From an uncultured Clostridia bacterium (lineage in GTDB: Bacteria > Bacillota > Clostridia > Oscillospirales > Ruminococcaceae): a stretch of 64,000 nucleotides of DNA. This document shows positions 50,408-60,326 of the stretch, one piece after another. Every line of letters begins with the position of its first letter. The stretch's first letter is position 1. Below the pieces are notes generated by a model, which did not search any database, was not told the DNA's origin, and saw only the letters and a program-made list of their open reading frames with translations. The DNA is taken from contig CAMELR010000002.1 of NCBI GenBank assembly GCA_945923775.1, positions 131,837 through 195,836 of the forward strand, in the 5' to 3' direction. A program made the translations under genes and the position numbers.

Positions 50408-51970
50408 TTACTCGTAGCGCTTCTGATACATGTAGTTGTTTACTTCCTTGACAACGAACACAACGATAATGCTGAAGCATACGAGGAAGGAAAGAATGAA
50501 GAACACGCCGCAGGTAATGTAGTTGTAGCCCTTGAACTTTGCGGGAAGCTCGGTCAGACCCTGCTCAACAGCCGCATTGTAAGCTGCGAGGGAGTTTGCA
50601 ACCTTTGTTCCTCTCTCGCCGAAAACGGTGAAGATAGAGGAGAAGTTGCAGGAGCCTACCATGATGTACAGTGCGAGGGTTCCGAACTTGGAGAAGCTGT
50701 AGCCGCTCCACATTGCGATAGCGAGGAACAGCGAAATGCCGCCGAAAGCGATGAAGTACATATAGTCCATAGCGCCCAGTGTGATAGCGGTGTAGTGCTG
50801 CTTATCCCACATGAGAACTGCGATCATTGTAAGAACGAACTCCAGGATAATGGAGCCTGCGCCGATCATAACTGCGATAGCGGGCTTCTTATCAGCTTCG
50901 CTGTACTTGAAGGAAAGTTTGCTCTTGATCTTTGTGAAAGCGATGATAGTAACTACCGCCGCTGCCACGAAGGAGAGTATCAGGAATACGGTAGCCATCC
51001 ACCATTTTGCGGTCATGCCGTTGGAGCCTACCCAGGCGATAGCGTCCTCGTCGCCGGACTTTGCAAGCGCCTTGGTGGGGTTGTAGGTCTTGAAGATCCA
51101 CAGGATCCTGAACAGAATGCCGATGAGATTTGTAACGGTCATAGCTGCGCCGAAGGAGAAGTAGTAGATCATAGCCCACTCGCCTTCGCGAACATATACG
51201 ATGGAACCGATAAGAGCGACAGCTACGAGGAGAATCAGCACAACGCCCTGTGCGAGGCTGGTGTTGTCCAGCCAGCCGATAACGATGGACCAGTTACCGC
51301 CGGAGTTGCCGATGTTGCCGTAAGCGCTCATGCCGAATGCAGCGAAAATCGCAGCGGCAGCCATGATGAGGAACATCACGCCGGCAGTCTTGCCGCGCTT
51401 CCACATATTTGCGATGTTGTCGGCGGTCAGAAGCATGTCGTCGGCGTATTCAGAGGAGCTGTCGTATACGCAGTAAATACATGCCGCGAGGCAGATAACA
51501 GCGTCAATGGCGCCGAAGATGCGCATTGAGTTTCTGAAGTTTGCAAAGGGAACAAGAATGGGAGTCAGCGCGATAACGGTCTTTGCTCCGAACACAGCTA
51601 TCAGGTAGGACTTTGCGAACGCAAATCCCTTGAAATAGCAGAATGAAAGCAGAAGCAGTATTCCGGTGATAACTATGTAGATAAGTACGATGTTGAGAAT
51701 AGTATCCCACAGCGAAAGGATTATCTGATTGTTAGCGATCTCGTCCTGCGACGCAAAGGTCTTACCGAAGAGCTTTACGATACAAGCCTTGCCTTCTTCG
51801 TTATATGCTTTGCACTGGTTGAATACCGGGTTGATGAACAGCGGCTTCATTACCAGGAAAAACGTAACAACAGCCTCTATCACAGCAAAAGCAGCCATGC
51901 CGATGCCGAGAGTTTTGTTGTTCAGCGGCGCTTTTCCTGCTGCGGTGTTGTTTACTGCGGCAGATGTCAT
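50408..51970 (-). CDS. Polytopic membrane protein of unknown function
   Basis: 520 residues with about 11-12 hydrophobic segments, a short Ala/Asn-rich cytoplasmic N-terminus and no signal peptide. An extracytoplasmic loop after the first segment carries two cysteines (FNQCKAYNEEGKACIVK). No transporter or enzyme motif was recognised. The stop is followed on the minus strand by a run of further stops (TAAGCTAGTAAGCTAGTAA). Single gene with strong promoter and terminator. Confidence 0.75.
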   Translation of the reverse strand: MTSAAVNNTAAGKAPLNNKTLGIGMAAFAVIEAVVTFFLVMKPLFINPVFNQCKAYNEEGKACIVKLFGKTFASQDEIANNQIILSLWDTILNIVLIYIVITGILLLLSFCYFKGFAFAKSYLIAVFGAKTVIALTPILVPFANFRNSMRIFGAIDAVICLAACIYCVYDSSSEYADDMLLTADNIANMWKRGKTAGVMFLIMAAAAIFAAFGMSAYGNIGNSGGNWSIVIGWLDNTSLAQGVVLILLVAVALIGSIVYVREGEWAMIYYFSFGAAMTVTNLIGILFRILWIFKTYNPTKALAKSGDEDAIAWVGSNGMTAKWWMATVFLILSFVAAAVVTIIAFTKIKSKLSFKYSEADKKPAIAVMIGAGSIILEFVLTMIAVLMWDKQHYTAITLGAMDYMYFIAFGGISLFLAIAMWSGYSFSKFGTLALYIMVGSCNFSSIFTVFGERGTKVANSLAAYNAAVEQGLTELPAKFKGYNYITCGVFFILSFLVCFSIIVVFVVKEVNNYMYQKRYE

Positions 51971-52047
51971 TTGGTTATTCCTCCTAATTCAGAACAGCGT
52001 TTGCGCTTCTCCCCTGCGCAATACGCCATGCTATATAATTCTATTAA

Positions 52048-52076
52048 ATTATACCATAATTCAGACGGATTTGCAA
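52048..52076 (-). promoter_or_regulatory. Promoter of the 520-residue membrane-protein gene
   Basis: Minus strand: TTGCAA (52076-52071), a 17-base spacer and TATAAT (52053-52048) with a TGg extension. Confidence 0.85.
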
Positions 52077-52167
52077 GCAAACGTCCGGAAATTAGGGCAT
52101 GCGCTTTACACAAATTTTGTTTAAAATATTTGTGCAAATGTACATAATGTAAACGATATCCAGCTAA

Positions 52168-53865
52168 TTATCCGGCGTTTTCTGCATTGTAACTATCGCC
52201 AACGTCGCGGCCGAGATCACACGTATAGACGAATTCCACGACATCGCCCTCGTGCAGCGTGAATTCCCCGGCGTAGACCTGCGGAAATTCTCCGTTGACG
52301 CGGTACATCCACCCGCTCAGCTCACCGAAGCCGAATTCCGAGATATATCCGATGCTGCGGACGTACGTTCCCCAGGAGCTGCCTGTGTAGTCCACGCGCA
52401 CCTGCTGCTGCCGCGCCGCGGTTATCAGAGCGTCGAACGCCGAGGAGCCTTCCGGAAGGGACAGCGTGCACTCTGCGATCACCACGCCGTCCGGCGGGAT
52501 AACAGACGGCTGGTTCACCGACGGGTCGATGGTATCCATTCTGCCGAGCACGGATCTGCAGTCAGCGGAGAAGGTCACTTCCATGCCTCCGGTAACTTCC
52601 TGCTCGTAGTACTCCGCAGGGGTGCGTATATCCAGGAGCCACACCCCGCCGCAGACCGCCGCGAGAAGTACAGCCACAGGGATCAGCACTTTCTTCCTGC
52701 GGATAATCGCCGCGGCGAGCATGCCAGCCGCCGCCAGTCCCGACGCAGCCGAAACTATCAGCTTGATGTGGGTTCCGGTGAAGCCCTGCGGCTGTTCAGG
52801 GGCGGCTGAGGCGGCGGACTGCTCTCCGCCGGAATCGGCTGTGTCCGCTGTGCTGCCACGCTCCGGAACGTCAGCGGTCTGGCTGTCTGCGGAAACATCT
52901 ACGTCTGACGAATCCTCCTGGCTGGAGGGTTCCGGGCTTACAGCGGTCAGCGCGGAAAACAGCCCTTCGCCGCGCTGCGAAAGTGCGAGGGCGGTGAACG
53001 CTTCTAGGGTCTGGACCGTTGCCATGCGGTTGGTGTCCCCGTCCGGTAGGTGTGCGTAGCCGCCGTCCGGTCTGCGGTATTCGGAGAGCTGCAGTGCCGC
53101 TTCCTCCGCTTTTTCAGTGCGTCCGGCGGCCGCCAGGGCTATCACCGCCTGGGCGGTGCTTTCGCAGTTGCGGACTCCCATCGAGGTGTAGCCGCCTTCG
53201 ATGGCGCAGAGCCAGTCGGCGCCGCGCTGTGCTGCTTCCCGGGCTTCGTCGGAATCTGCTGAGGTCAGCGCGTAGACCGCCGCGGAGGTTATATCCACAT
53301 CGCCGCCGTCGCCGAACAGCGAGAAGCTTCCGTCCTCGTGCTGGGAAGCGACGATGTACTCCGTCAGGGACTGCGCGGTGTTCAGGGCGTTATCCGGCGC
53401 GGTTTCTCCGGTGACGTTCAGCGCTATGAGCGCCCAGATGTACGCGTTGAAGCCCTGGCGGCCGAGGGTTTCGCTCTGGAACACGCCGAGCTCCACCGCC
53501 TGCGACGGCTCATGCCCGAGCGCCGCTAGAAATATTCCGGTGCGCTGCAGCTCCGTGGGTTTTACGAATCCGCCGGAGGAAACTGTTTCCGCAAGCTCCG
53601 AAAGGCGGTTTTCAAGCTGGGAGGCGTAGGCTTCCGACCCTTCGGAGCCGTGGAGCCGCGCGTAGCAGTAAGCCGCCCAGTCCGCGTTGCTGTCGGCGGC
53701 GCTGCTCCAGAATTCCCCGTCCGAACCGGAGAAATACCCGAAGCACTCTTCCGCGAGACCCGCCCAGTCCCCGGTATCCGCCGCGAATGCAGTTGAAAAA
53801 GCGGCCTGCACCGCAATGATAACTGCAATGCAGACCGCCGAAACTGCTGTTTCTATCTTTTTCAT
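52168..53865 (-). CDS. Transcobalamin-like surface protein: alpha/alpha toroid plus DUF4430
   Basis: 565 residues, exported. Signal peptide (1-29, ending AFA-AD); helical toroid of the prenyltransferase/squalene-cyclase repeat type (about 60-300; QHEDGSFSLFGDGGDVDIT, YRRPDGGYAHLPDGD); Ser/Asp-rich linker (305-360); two membrane helices (366-388 and 393-412) with cytoplasmic RRKK between; then a DUF4430 beta domain (about 470-550; SGWMYRVNGEFPQVY, GDVVEFVYTCD). Both folded domains should face outside, joined by a membrane hairpin. Toroid plus DUF4430 is the plan of intrinsic factor and transcobalamin, so a ligand-binding role (perhaps corrinoid) is possible. The gene follows its smaller partner by 3 bases and is GC-rich. 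Confidence 0.8.
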   Translation of the reverse strand: MKKIETAVSAVCIAVIIAVQAAFSTAFAADTGDWAGLAEECFGYFSGSDGEFWSSAADSNADWAAYCYARLHGSEGSEAYASQLENRLSELAETVSSGGFVKPTELQRTGIFLAALGHEPSQAVELGVFQSETLGRQGFNAYIWALIALNVTGETAPDNALNTAQSLTEYIVASQHEDGSFSLFGDGGDVDITSAAVYALTSADSDEAREAAQRGADWLCAIEGGYTSMGVRNCESTAQAVIALAAAGRTEKAEEAALQLSEYRRPDGGYAHLPDGDTNRMATVQTLEAFTALALSQRGEGLFSALTAVSPEPSSQEDSSDVDVSADSQTADVPERGSTADTADSGGEQSAASAAPEQPQGFTGTHIKLIVSAASGLAAAGMLAAAIIRRKKVLIPVAVLLAAVCGGVWLLDIRTPAEYYEQEVTGGMEVTFSADCRSVLGRMDTIDPSVNQPSVIPPDGVVIAECTLSLPEGSSAFDALITAARQQQVRVDYTGSSWGTYVRSIGYISEFGFGELSGWMYRVNGEFPQVYAGEFTLHEGDVVEFVYTCDLGRDVGDSYNAENAG

Positions 53866-53868
53866 GTA

Positions 53869-54768
53869 TTACTGCTTCTTGCTCATCGCAATGCCTGCGC
53901 CTGCAAGGATAGCAACTGCAACTGCAACAGCTACGCCCTCAACGCCGGTGGAAGGTGAGCCCTTTTCGCCGGAAGCGCCGTCGTCTGCTGCGTCTGTGGT
54001 CGCTGCGGACTCTGCGGATGCGTCAGCTGAGGGGCTTTCCTCGGTCACCAGAGTTTCTGTGCCAAGGATATTTTCCAGCATGTCAACTGCGTTGTCTACG
54101 TCCTCCTGTGTGGATTCGTACTGTGCCAGAGCCTCGCCTGCTGCGGTGAATGCATATGCCTGCTCGTCGCCGCCGTTAAGGAGATCCTTGTTGTCAGCAA
54201 AGAGCTTTACGAGCTCAGCGGTCTTTACCTGCTCCTTGAGTGCGGCTGCTCCGCCCCAGGAGGAGTTGTCAACGCCGAGGTCAGCGCCGTAGCCGTAAAC
54301 GGTGAAGGAGAATACTACAACGTCGCCGTCAGCGGGGGTGTAGTCAGCAATGCCGACCTGAGCGTACTCGTCGTTTACGAAGTATGTCCAGCCGCTTTCT
54401 GCGGTGTAGTCGTATGCGCTCAGCCAGCCCTCTTCGGTTCTGCCGGAAGCTATTGTGCAAACCTCTGCAACAGCTTCGGGGAACACGACATCATTGCTGT
54501 CGGTATCAGCGAAGGCGGTTATGAACGCGCCGTAGCCGGTGTCCTCGGTCTTGATCTCAGCGGCTCTCTCAACGATGTCGAGACCTGTCTCGCCCTCGTA
54601 GTAGGGTACCTTGACCGGCTCAACCTCAAAGCCCTGACCGATCGTGGTCTTTTCAGCCATAAAGTAAACGTAGCCTGCGGGCTGGTCGTCTGCGAATGCG
54701 CAGAGGCTTGCCGCGCTTGCTGCAACAGCCGCAGCCGCAACAGCGGAAACGATATTTCTCAGTTTCAT
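53869..54768 (-). CDS. Secreted DUF4430 protein with C-terminal membrane anchor
   Basis: 299 residues. Signal peptide ends near LCAFA-DDQ. A DUF4430-like domain (about 70-185; ESGWTYFVNDEYAQVG, PADGDVVVFSFTVYG) matches that of the downstream gene. A helical stretch and an Ala/Ser/Asp-rich linker follow, then SPSTGVEGVAVAVAVAI and a KKQ end: the layout of a sortase substrate, though SPSTG is not the canonical LPxTG. ATG at 54768 lies 9 bases after AGGAGG. First gene of the two-gene operon. Confidence 0.8.
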   Translation of the reverse strand: MKLRNIVSAVAAAAVAASAASLCAFADDQPAGYVYFMAEKTTIGQGFEVEPVKVPYYEGETGLDIVERAAEIKTEDTGYGAFITAFADTDSNDVVFPEAVAEVCTIASGRTEEGWLSAYDYTAESGWTYFVNDEYAQVGIADYTPADGDVVVFSFTVYGYGADLGVDNSSWGGAAALKEQVKTAELVKLFADNKDLLNGGDEQAYAFTAAGEALAQYESTQEDVDNAVDMLENILGTETLVTEESPSADASAESAATTDAADDGASGEKGSPSTGVEGVAVAVAVAILAGAGIAMSKKQ

Positions 54769-54818
54769 TCTTTTGTTCCTCCTAATTCTATGCGGTGAAA
54801 ATCCGCTCATACTTTCCC

Positions 54819-54847
54819 ATTATATATTATTTCTTCTGATTTGTCAA
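54819..54847 (-). promoter_or_regulatory. Promoter of the DUF4430 operon
   Basis: Minus strand: TTGACA (54847-54842), a 17-base spacer and TATAAT (54824-54819). Confidence 0.88.
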
Positions 54848-54939
54848 CATTTTGACAGACCAAAGTATTTTATCAGAGGAAAAAGTTGCTTATTCACCGT
54901 AAGAACAGGCATTTTTTTCAGATTTTCACCTTTACCCCC

Positions 54940-54968
54940 TTAACATTTGTCTGAAAATATGCTATAAT
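54940..54968 (+). promoter_or_regulatory. Promoter of the lepA-hemW operon
   Basis: TTAACA, a 17-base spacer and TATAAT with a TGc extension, about 40 bases before the first start codon. Confidence 0.75.
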
Positions 54969-55006
54969 AATTTTGTATATTGCAAACAACTGCTGAAAGG
55001 ACGACC

Positions 55007-55750
55007 ATGAGCAAAAATAAAGATAAAATGACCCAGGAAGAGCAGCTCCCCGAAATAACGGAAGTTTCCGCGCAGGAATCCCCCGAAGAGCCGGAAAAAA
55101 CTGCGGGGCCGGAGCATGACGGCGAGTACACCGGAATGTCAAAGGGGAAGGCGGCTTTCCTGAAAATTCTCCCCATGCTGATAGTGCTGGTGTGCACCGG
55201 GCTTTTCATGTGGGGAATAAAATTCGTTATCGGAATATTCTACGCGCCGCATGACGAGGTGTTCACGAAGCAGGACGGCGACGTCACCTATACTATAGTA
55301 AAGTGCTACCAGAACCCTTCGTCCTATTTCTACGTTTACAACAGCGAGAAGTTCACCTTCAACGAAGCGGACTACGACAACGTGGCCGGCGAGCACAACG
55401 ACGCTCACCTTCTGAAAGTCCCCGAGGTGTACTTCGTGCTGAACGAATCCGCGCCGGATATGGAGACCACCACGGTGAAGCTCCTTGCAGAGGGCAACGC
55501 GCTGAAGGTCTACCAGTTCGGGGAGTTCATACTTTACAGGCTGGAGGGTCAGTACGGCGTATTCGCGCCGCTTCGCGACTACACTGAGAGCGCGACCTCC
55601 CGAAAGAACGACCTCTATGTCGTGCGCCAGCTCCTCAAGAACGACGCGTGGAAGGGCTTTGTAATGCCCTATGAGACCGTAGACAACTTCCAGACCATAC
55701 TCGAACGCCTGGAGTGGCACCTTGACACGGAATACGTCGAAGATCAGTAA
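55007..55750 (+). CDS. Membrane-anchored protein of unknown function upstream of lepA
   Basis: 247 residues: an acidic, Glu/Pro-rich cytoplasmic N-terminus (1-45), one membrane helix (about 51-79), and an outer domain rich in Tyr and charged residues (NPSSYFYVYNSEKFTFNEAD). No family recognised. ATG at 55007 follows AAAGGA; the frame is open earlier without a ribosome site. lepA begins 27 bases later with no terminator between. Confidence 0.7.
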   Translation: MSKNKDKMTQEEQLPEITEVSAQESPEEPEKTAGPEHDGEYTGMSKGKAAFLKILPMLIVLVCTGLFMWGIKFVIGIFYAPHDEVFTKQDGDVTYTIVKCYQNPSSYFYVYNSEKFTFNEADYDNVAGEHNDAHLLKVPEVYFVLNESAPDMETTTVKLLAEGNALKVYQFGEFILYRLEGQYGVFAPLRDYTESATSRKNDLYVVRQLLKNDAWKGFVMPYETVDNFQTILERLEWHLDTEYVEDQ

Positions 55751-55777
55751 AAAACCATCTGAAAGGAATCAAAATAC

Positions 55778-57595
55778 ATGGCTGATACAAGCTATCTTTC
55801 CAAGATACGCAATTTCTGCATAATCGCACACATCGACCACGGCAAATCCACCCTTGCCGACCGTATCCTCGAGCAGACCCAGACCGTCGCTCTGCGCGAT
55901 ATGGAGGAGCAGCTTCTTGACAACATGGATATCGAGCGCGAGCGCGGTATCACTATCAAGGCGCGCGCAGTACGCCTGAAATACCATGCGGACGACGGCG
56001 AGGACTACATTTTCAACCTCATCGACACCCCCGGCCACGTGGACTTCAACTACGAGGTTTCGCGCTCGCTGGTTGCGTGCGAGGGCGCTCTGCTCATCGT
56101 TGACGCCTCCCAGGGCATCGAGGCGCAGACCCTTGCGAATACCTACCTCGCAGTAGAAAACGACCTGGAGGTAGTCCCGGTCATCAACAAGATAGATCTC
56201 CCCTCCGCACACCCCGAGCAGGTCAAGGAGGAGATAGAGAACGTCATAGGCATTCCCGCCGAGGACGCCCCCGAAATATCCGCGAAAATGGGTATCAATA
56301 TCCACGCGGTAATGGAGGCGGTGGTGAAGTCCATACCCGCACCGAAGGGAGACACTGAGGCTCCGCTCCAGGCGCTGATATTCGACAGCTACTACGACAG
56401 CTACAAGGGCGTTATTACCTACATCAGGGTCAAGGAAGGCTCCGTAAAGCCCGGCGACCGTATCAGAATGATGGCGACCGGCGCGGAATTCACCGTTGTT
56501 GAGACCGGCGTTATGGGAGCCACCGAGCTTGTGCCCTGCTCCGGACTCAAGGCGGGCGAGGTTGGCTACATCGCGGCTTCCATCAAGTCCATCGGTGAGA
56601 CCAAGGTCGGCGATACTGTAACTTCCGCTGACAGACCTGCGGAAAAGCCGCTTCCCGGCTACCGCGAGGTAAACCCGATGGTGTTCAGCGGTATCTACCC
56701 GGCGGACGGCGCAAAGTACGTAGACCTGCGCGACGCCCTGGAAAAGCTCCAGCTCAACGACGCTTCACTGAGCTTCGAGCCGGAGACCTCCATCGCGCTG
56801 GGATTCGGCTTCCGCTGCGGATTCCTCGGGCTTCTCCACATGGAGATAATCCAGGAGCGCATTGAGCGTGAATACAACCTTGACATAATTACGACCGCTC
56901 CGTCCGTTGTCTACAAGATAGAAATGACCGACGGCTCCTTTAAGATGATAGATAACCCCACAAACTACCCCGACCCCTCCGAGATAGCGCAGGCGTACGA
57001 GCCGATGGTGAACGCGCATGTTTACACCCCCTCGGATTACGTCGGAAACATCATGGCGCTGTGCCAGAACAGGCGCGGCGTATTCCGCGATATGAAATAC
57101 ATCGATGAGACCCGTGTTGACCTGCACTACGAGCTTCCGCTCAACGAGATAGTCTACGATTTCTTCGACGCGCTGAAATCCCGCACCCGCGGCTATGCAA
57201 GCTACGATTATGAGATGATGGGATTTGTGCCGTCCAAGCTGGTGAAGCTGGATATACTGCTCAACGGCGACGTTATCGACGCGCTGTCGTTCATCGTCCA
57301 CGCGGACAAGGCCTACGAGCGCGCCCGCAAGATGGCGGAGAAGCTCAAGGAGCATATCCCGCGGCAGATGTTCGAAATTCCGATACAGGCGGCTGTCGGC
57401 GGCAAGATAATCGCCCGCGAGACCATCAAAGCTCTGCGCAAGGACGTCCTCGCGAAGTGCTACGGCGGCGATATCACCCGAAAGAAGAAGCTGCTCGAGA
57501 AGCAGAAGGAGGGCAAGAAGCGCATGAGAGCCTTCGGTACCGTCGAGGTTCCGCAGGAGGCGTTCATGGCTGTGCTCAAGCTCGACGATGAGTGA
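55778..57595 (+). CDS. lepA: Elongation factor 4
   Basis: 605-residue ribosomal GTPase that back-translocates or rescues stalled ribosomes. G1 is [13 protein letters not shown]3 DTPGHVDF, G4 NKIDLPSA; the C-terminal domain carries [15 protein letters not shown]. Typical length. AAAGGAA precedes the start. Its last 8 bases overlap hemW, a conserved arrangement in Clostridia and Bacilli. Confidence 0.98.
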   Translation: MADTSYLSKIRNFCIIAHIDHGKSTLADRILEQTQTVALRDMEEQLLDNMDIERERGITIKARAVRLKYHADDGEDYIFNLIDTPGHVDFNYEVSRSLVACEGALLIVDASQGIEAQTLANTYLAVENDLEVVPVINKIDLPSAHPEQVKEEIENVIGIPAEDAPEISAKMGINIHAVMEAVVKSIPAPKGDTEAPLQALIFDSYYDSYKGVITYIRVKEGSVKPGDRIRMMATGAEFTVVETGVMGATELVPCSGLKAGEVGYIAASIKSIGETKVGDTVTSADRPAEKPLPGYREVNPMVFSGIYPADGAKYVDLRDALEKLQLNDASLSFEPETSIALGFGFRCGFLGLLHMEIIQERIEREYNLDIITTAPSVVYKIEMTDGSFKMIDNPTNYPDPSEIAQAYEPMVNAHVYTPSDYVGNIMALCQNRRGVFRDMKYIDETRVDLHYELPLNEIVYDFFDALKSRTRGYASYDYEMMGFVPSKLVKLDILLNGDVIDALSFIVHADKAYERARKMAEKLKEHIPRQMFEIPIQAAVGGKIIARETIKALRKDVLAKCYGGDITRKKKLLEKQKEGKKRMRAFGTVEVPQEAFMAVLKLDDE

Positions 57596-58655
57596 TTTCC
57601 GCGGGCTTTATATCCACGTTCCGTTCTGCGTGAGGAAGTGCCCTTACTGCGATTTCTACTCCACGGCGGAATGCGGCGACCTCCGGGCGGACTACGCCGC
57701 GGCGGTGGTAAGGAATCTCCGGGAATATCCGGAGCAGTTCGACACGGTGTATTTCGGGGGAGGAACTCCGAACCTCATAGCGGAGCACATGCCGGGGATT
57801 TTGCGGGCGGTCAGTACCGCTCCCGGGGCGGAGATTTCTGCAGAATGCAACCCTGCGACCGCCACCTTGGAAACGCTCCGCATAATGCGCGAGGCGGGAG
57901 TGAACCGTATTTCCGTAGGCGTGCAGTCGCTTCAGGATAACGAGCTGAAAAAGCTAGGGAGGCTCCACAATGCGGCACAGGCTGAGGAGCTGATACTACA
58001 GGCGCGGCAGGCGGGGTTCGACAGCATTTCCGCTGACATAATGCTCGGTGTGCCCGGGCAGACGGCGGATTCCCTGACGGACACGCTGGAGCGGCTCGCG
58101 AAGCTCCCGATACAGCACATTTCGGCGTACATGCTGACGCTGGAACCGGCTACGCCGTTCGGAAAATCGCCGCCTGCGGATATGGCGGACGACGATACAA
58201 TGGCGGATCTCTACGCGCTGTGTCAGCGGCTTTGCGGGGAGCGGGGCTTCCATCAATACGAGATATCGAATTTCGCCCGGGAGGGCTTCGAGTGCCGCCA
58301 CAATCTGAAATACTGGCGGGACGAGGAGTACCTCGGGATAGGCCCGGCGGCGCATTCATTCTATGCGGGGAAGCGTTTCGCGGTGCGCCGCGACATCGAA
58401 GCGTTCATACGTTCGGAGCGCCAGCCGGTGGAGATCACCGATGATTCTCCGGGGGACTTCGACGAGCGCGTGATGATGGGTCTGCGGCTGTCGGAGGGCA
58501 TTCCGGAGGAGCTTTACAAGCCGTTTGAGAAGGCTCTGAAACTGATACCGGGGGAGTATTACCGGCTGGAAGGGGGCAGGCTGTCCCTGACCGGGAAGGG
58601 CTTTCCGGTTTATAATTACATCGTGTCGCTGCTGCTGGCACACAAGGAGGACTAA
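57588..58655 (+). CDS. hemW: Heme chaperone HemW (radical SAM)
   Basis: 355 residues, resembling HemN but of the shorter HemW type, which binds heme and is thought to insert it into proteins. The radical SAM triad is C14xxxC18xxC21 ([14 protein letters not shown]), followed by [18 protein letters not shown] and [11 protein letters not shown]. It overlaps lepA and is followed 1 base later by a flavin-type oxidase gene. No sign of hrcA-grpE-dnaK, which often follow. Confidence 0.95.
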   Translation: MSDFRGLYIHVPFCVRKCPYCDFYSTAECGDLRADYAAAVVRNLREYPEQFDTVYFGGGTPNLIAEHMPGILRAVSTAPGAEISAECNPATATLETLRIMREAGVNRISVGVQSLQDNELKKLGRLHNAAQAEELILQARQAGFDSISADIMLGVPGQTADSLTDTLERLAKLPIQHISAYMLTLEPATPFGKSPPADMADDDTMADLYALCQRLCGERGFHQYEISNFAREGFECRHNLKYWRDEEYLGIGPAAHSFYAGKRFAVRRDIEAFIRSERQPVEITDDSPGDFDERVMMGLRLSEGIPEELYKPFEKALKLIPGEYYRLEGGRLSLTGKGFPVYNYIVSLLLAHKED

Positions 58656-58656
58656 C

Positions 58657-59136
58657 ATGCGTGAAATGCGCCGAAAAGACCGCGAGATAACCGATGAATC
58701 AAAGATAGACGAGATAATCTCCCGCTGTAACTGCTGCCGCATAGGCTTCAACGACAGCGGCGAGGTGTACATAGTTCCGTTGAATTTTGGCTATGTGAAG
58801 CAGGACGGTAGACGTACCTTCTACTTCCACAGCGCGAAAGAGGGCAGGAAGATAGACCTTGTTAAAGAGGGTTACGAGGTCGGCTTTGAAATGGACTGCG
58901 GCTACGAGCTGCACCCGGGGGAGTCCCCCTGCGACTGCTACGCTGAATTCAGCAGCATTATCGGCAACGGAAACGTTTCGATAGTCACCGACCCGGAGGA
59001 GAAGATACTTGGTCTCCGGAGCCTGATGAAGCATACGGCGGGGAAGGAAAACTGCGAATTCCGTCCGGAAATGCTTGACGCAGTGTGCGTTTTCCGCCTG
59101 GACGTTGACAGGCTGACCTGCAAAGTACATTTATAA
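58657..59136 (+). CDS. Pyridoxamine 5'-phosphate oxidase-family protein (NimA-like)
   Basis: 159 residues with the split-barrel flavin fold: MRRKDREITDESKIDEII, CRIGFNDSGEVYIVPLNFGY, FYFHSAKEGRKIDL, CDCYAEFSSIIGNG. Members bind FMN or heme and reduce nitro compounds or other small molecules. Start GTG-free ATG with AAGGAGG 6-7 bases upstream, overlapping the end of hemW. True substrate unknown. Confidence 0.88.
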   Translation: MREMRRKDREITDESKIDEIISRCNCCRIGFNDSGEVYIVPLNFGYVKQDGRRTFYFHSAKEGRKIDLVKEGYEVGFEMDCGYELHPGESPCDCYAEFSSIIGNGNVSIVTDPEEKILGLRSLMKHTAGKENCEFRPEMLDAVCVFRLDVDRLTCKVHL

Positions 59137-59152
59137 ATATAAGGAGAGCACA

Positions 59153-60211
59153 ATGGCTTACACGATCGAAAAAGGAAAGAAACTGATCCCGGCGGATAAC
59201 GGCTGCTTCCAGTATGTCGGAAGAATAGACTTCGACGACCCGAAGCGCCCGGTTATGGCGTGGCCGGGAAGCTACGCTGACGTTAACTTCACCGGAACCT
59301 CCGCGGCGGTGGTGCTGAAGAACATCAACCTTCAGGAGGACACGCACTTTGCGGTCATCGTCGACGGCGTGATGAAGAAGATAACCCTTCCCACCAACCG
59401 GGAGGACGAGCTGTTCACAGCCGCAGAGGGGCTTGAGGACAAGCAGCACACACTGCGTATACTCAAGACGATGGCTTCGCACAACTACATCGAGCTTGTC
59501 GGGATAGTGGTAGACGAGGGCGCGAAGGTTACTAACCCCGCGCATAAGTACGATATGAAGCTTGAGGTATACGGCGACAGCGTTTCCGCTGGCGAGGTCA
59601 CGGAGGCTCTGTATTACGAGGGTCAGTGCGATCCGGAGGATCACCGCAACAGGCTGGATAATTCCCATTTTGCATACCCGATGGCTCTTGCGAGGAAACT
59701 CAACGCGGAGCTGCACGACATCGCACAGGGCGGTATCGCTCTGCTGGACGGCACGGGATATTTCTGCTCCGACCAGCTCACCGGAATGGAGAGCTGCTAC
59801 GACAAGATACAGTTCAGCCCCTACGCCGAGAAGAAGCAGTGGGATTTTTCCCGCTGGACTCCGGACGCGGTTATCATCGCCATCGGTCAGAACGACGCCA
59901 ACCCCGACCCTGAGCGCATCAAGACTCCGGAGTACCGCCGCTACTGGAAGGACAACTACATAAAGCTCCTCCGCACGCTGATGGAGAAATACCCCGCGGC
60001 AAAATTCGTGCTGATACTGACGATACTCGGTCACGACCACACCTGGGACGATGCCCTTGAGGAAATAGCTCAGGAGGTAAATTCCGAGCGCGTAACGCAC
60101 TTTATGTTTCGCCGCACCGGCTGTGGAACTAACGGCCACCCCCGCGCCACCGAGCAGGAGGAAATGGCAGGAGAGCTTTACAGCTATTTCAAGAACGAAC
60201 TCGGATTCTGA
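59153..60211 (+). CDS. SGNH carbohydrate esterase, CE2-like
   Basis: 352 residues without signal peptide. An N-terminal beta-sandwich (about 15-120; VMAWPGSYADVNFTGTSA) precedes an SGNH hydrolase domain with YGDSVSAGE (Ser143), IAIGQNDAN and NGHPRATEQ near the end (catalytic His). This two-domain order matches CE2 acetyl-xylan/acetyl-mannan esterases. Lack of a secretion signal suggests that it deacetylates imported oligosaccharides. AAGGAG precedes the start; a terminator follows. Confidence 0.87.
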   Translation: MAYTIEKGKKLIPADNGCFQYVGRIDFDDPKRPVMAWPGSYADVNFTGTSAAVVLKNINLQEDTHFAVIVDGVMKKITLPTNREDELFTAAEGLEDKQHTLRILKTMASHNYIELVGIVVDEGAKVTNPAHKYDMKLEVYGDSVSAGEVTEALYYEGQCDPEDHRNRLDNSHFAYPMALARKLNAELHDIAQGGIALLDGTGYFCSDQLTGMESCYDKIQFSPYAEKKQWDFSRWTPDAVIIAIGQNDANPDPERIKTPEYRRYWKDNYIKLLRTLMEKYPAAKFVLILTILGHDHTWDDALEEIAQEVNSERVTHFMFRRTGCGTNGHPRATEQEEMAGELYSYFKNELGF

Positions 60212-60230
60212 AAATGATTACATGATATGC

Positions 60231-60278
60231 CGCCGCCGGACTGCTCTATGTGGGAAATCCGGCGGCGCTGTTTTGTTT
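60231..60278 (+). terminator. Terminator of the lepA-esterase operon
   Basis: A perfect 10-bp stem CGCCGCCGGA / TCCGGCGGCG with a 17-base loop, followed by CTGTTTTGTTT. Confidence 0.85.
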
Positions 60279-60326
60279 AAAATTCACAAAAATGAAGGCA
60301 AAACTGAAATTTATTGCAATGAGAAG

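Noticed and set aside
58985-60139. 384-codon minus-strand frame opposite the oxidase and esterase genes
   Set aside because: It spans two well-supported + genes and their junction and has no start signal.
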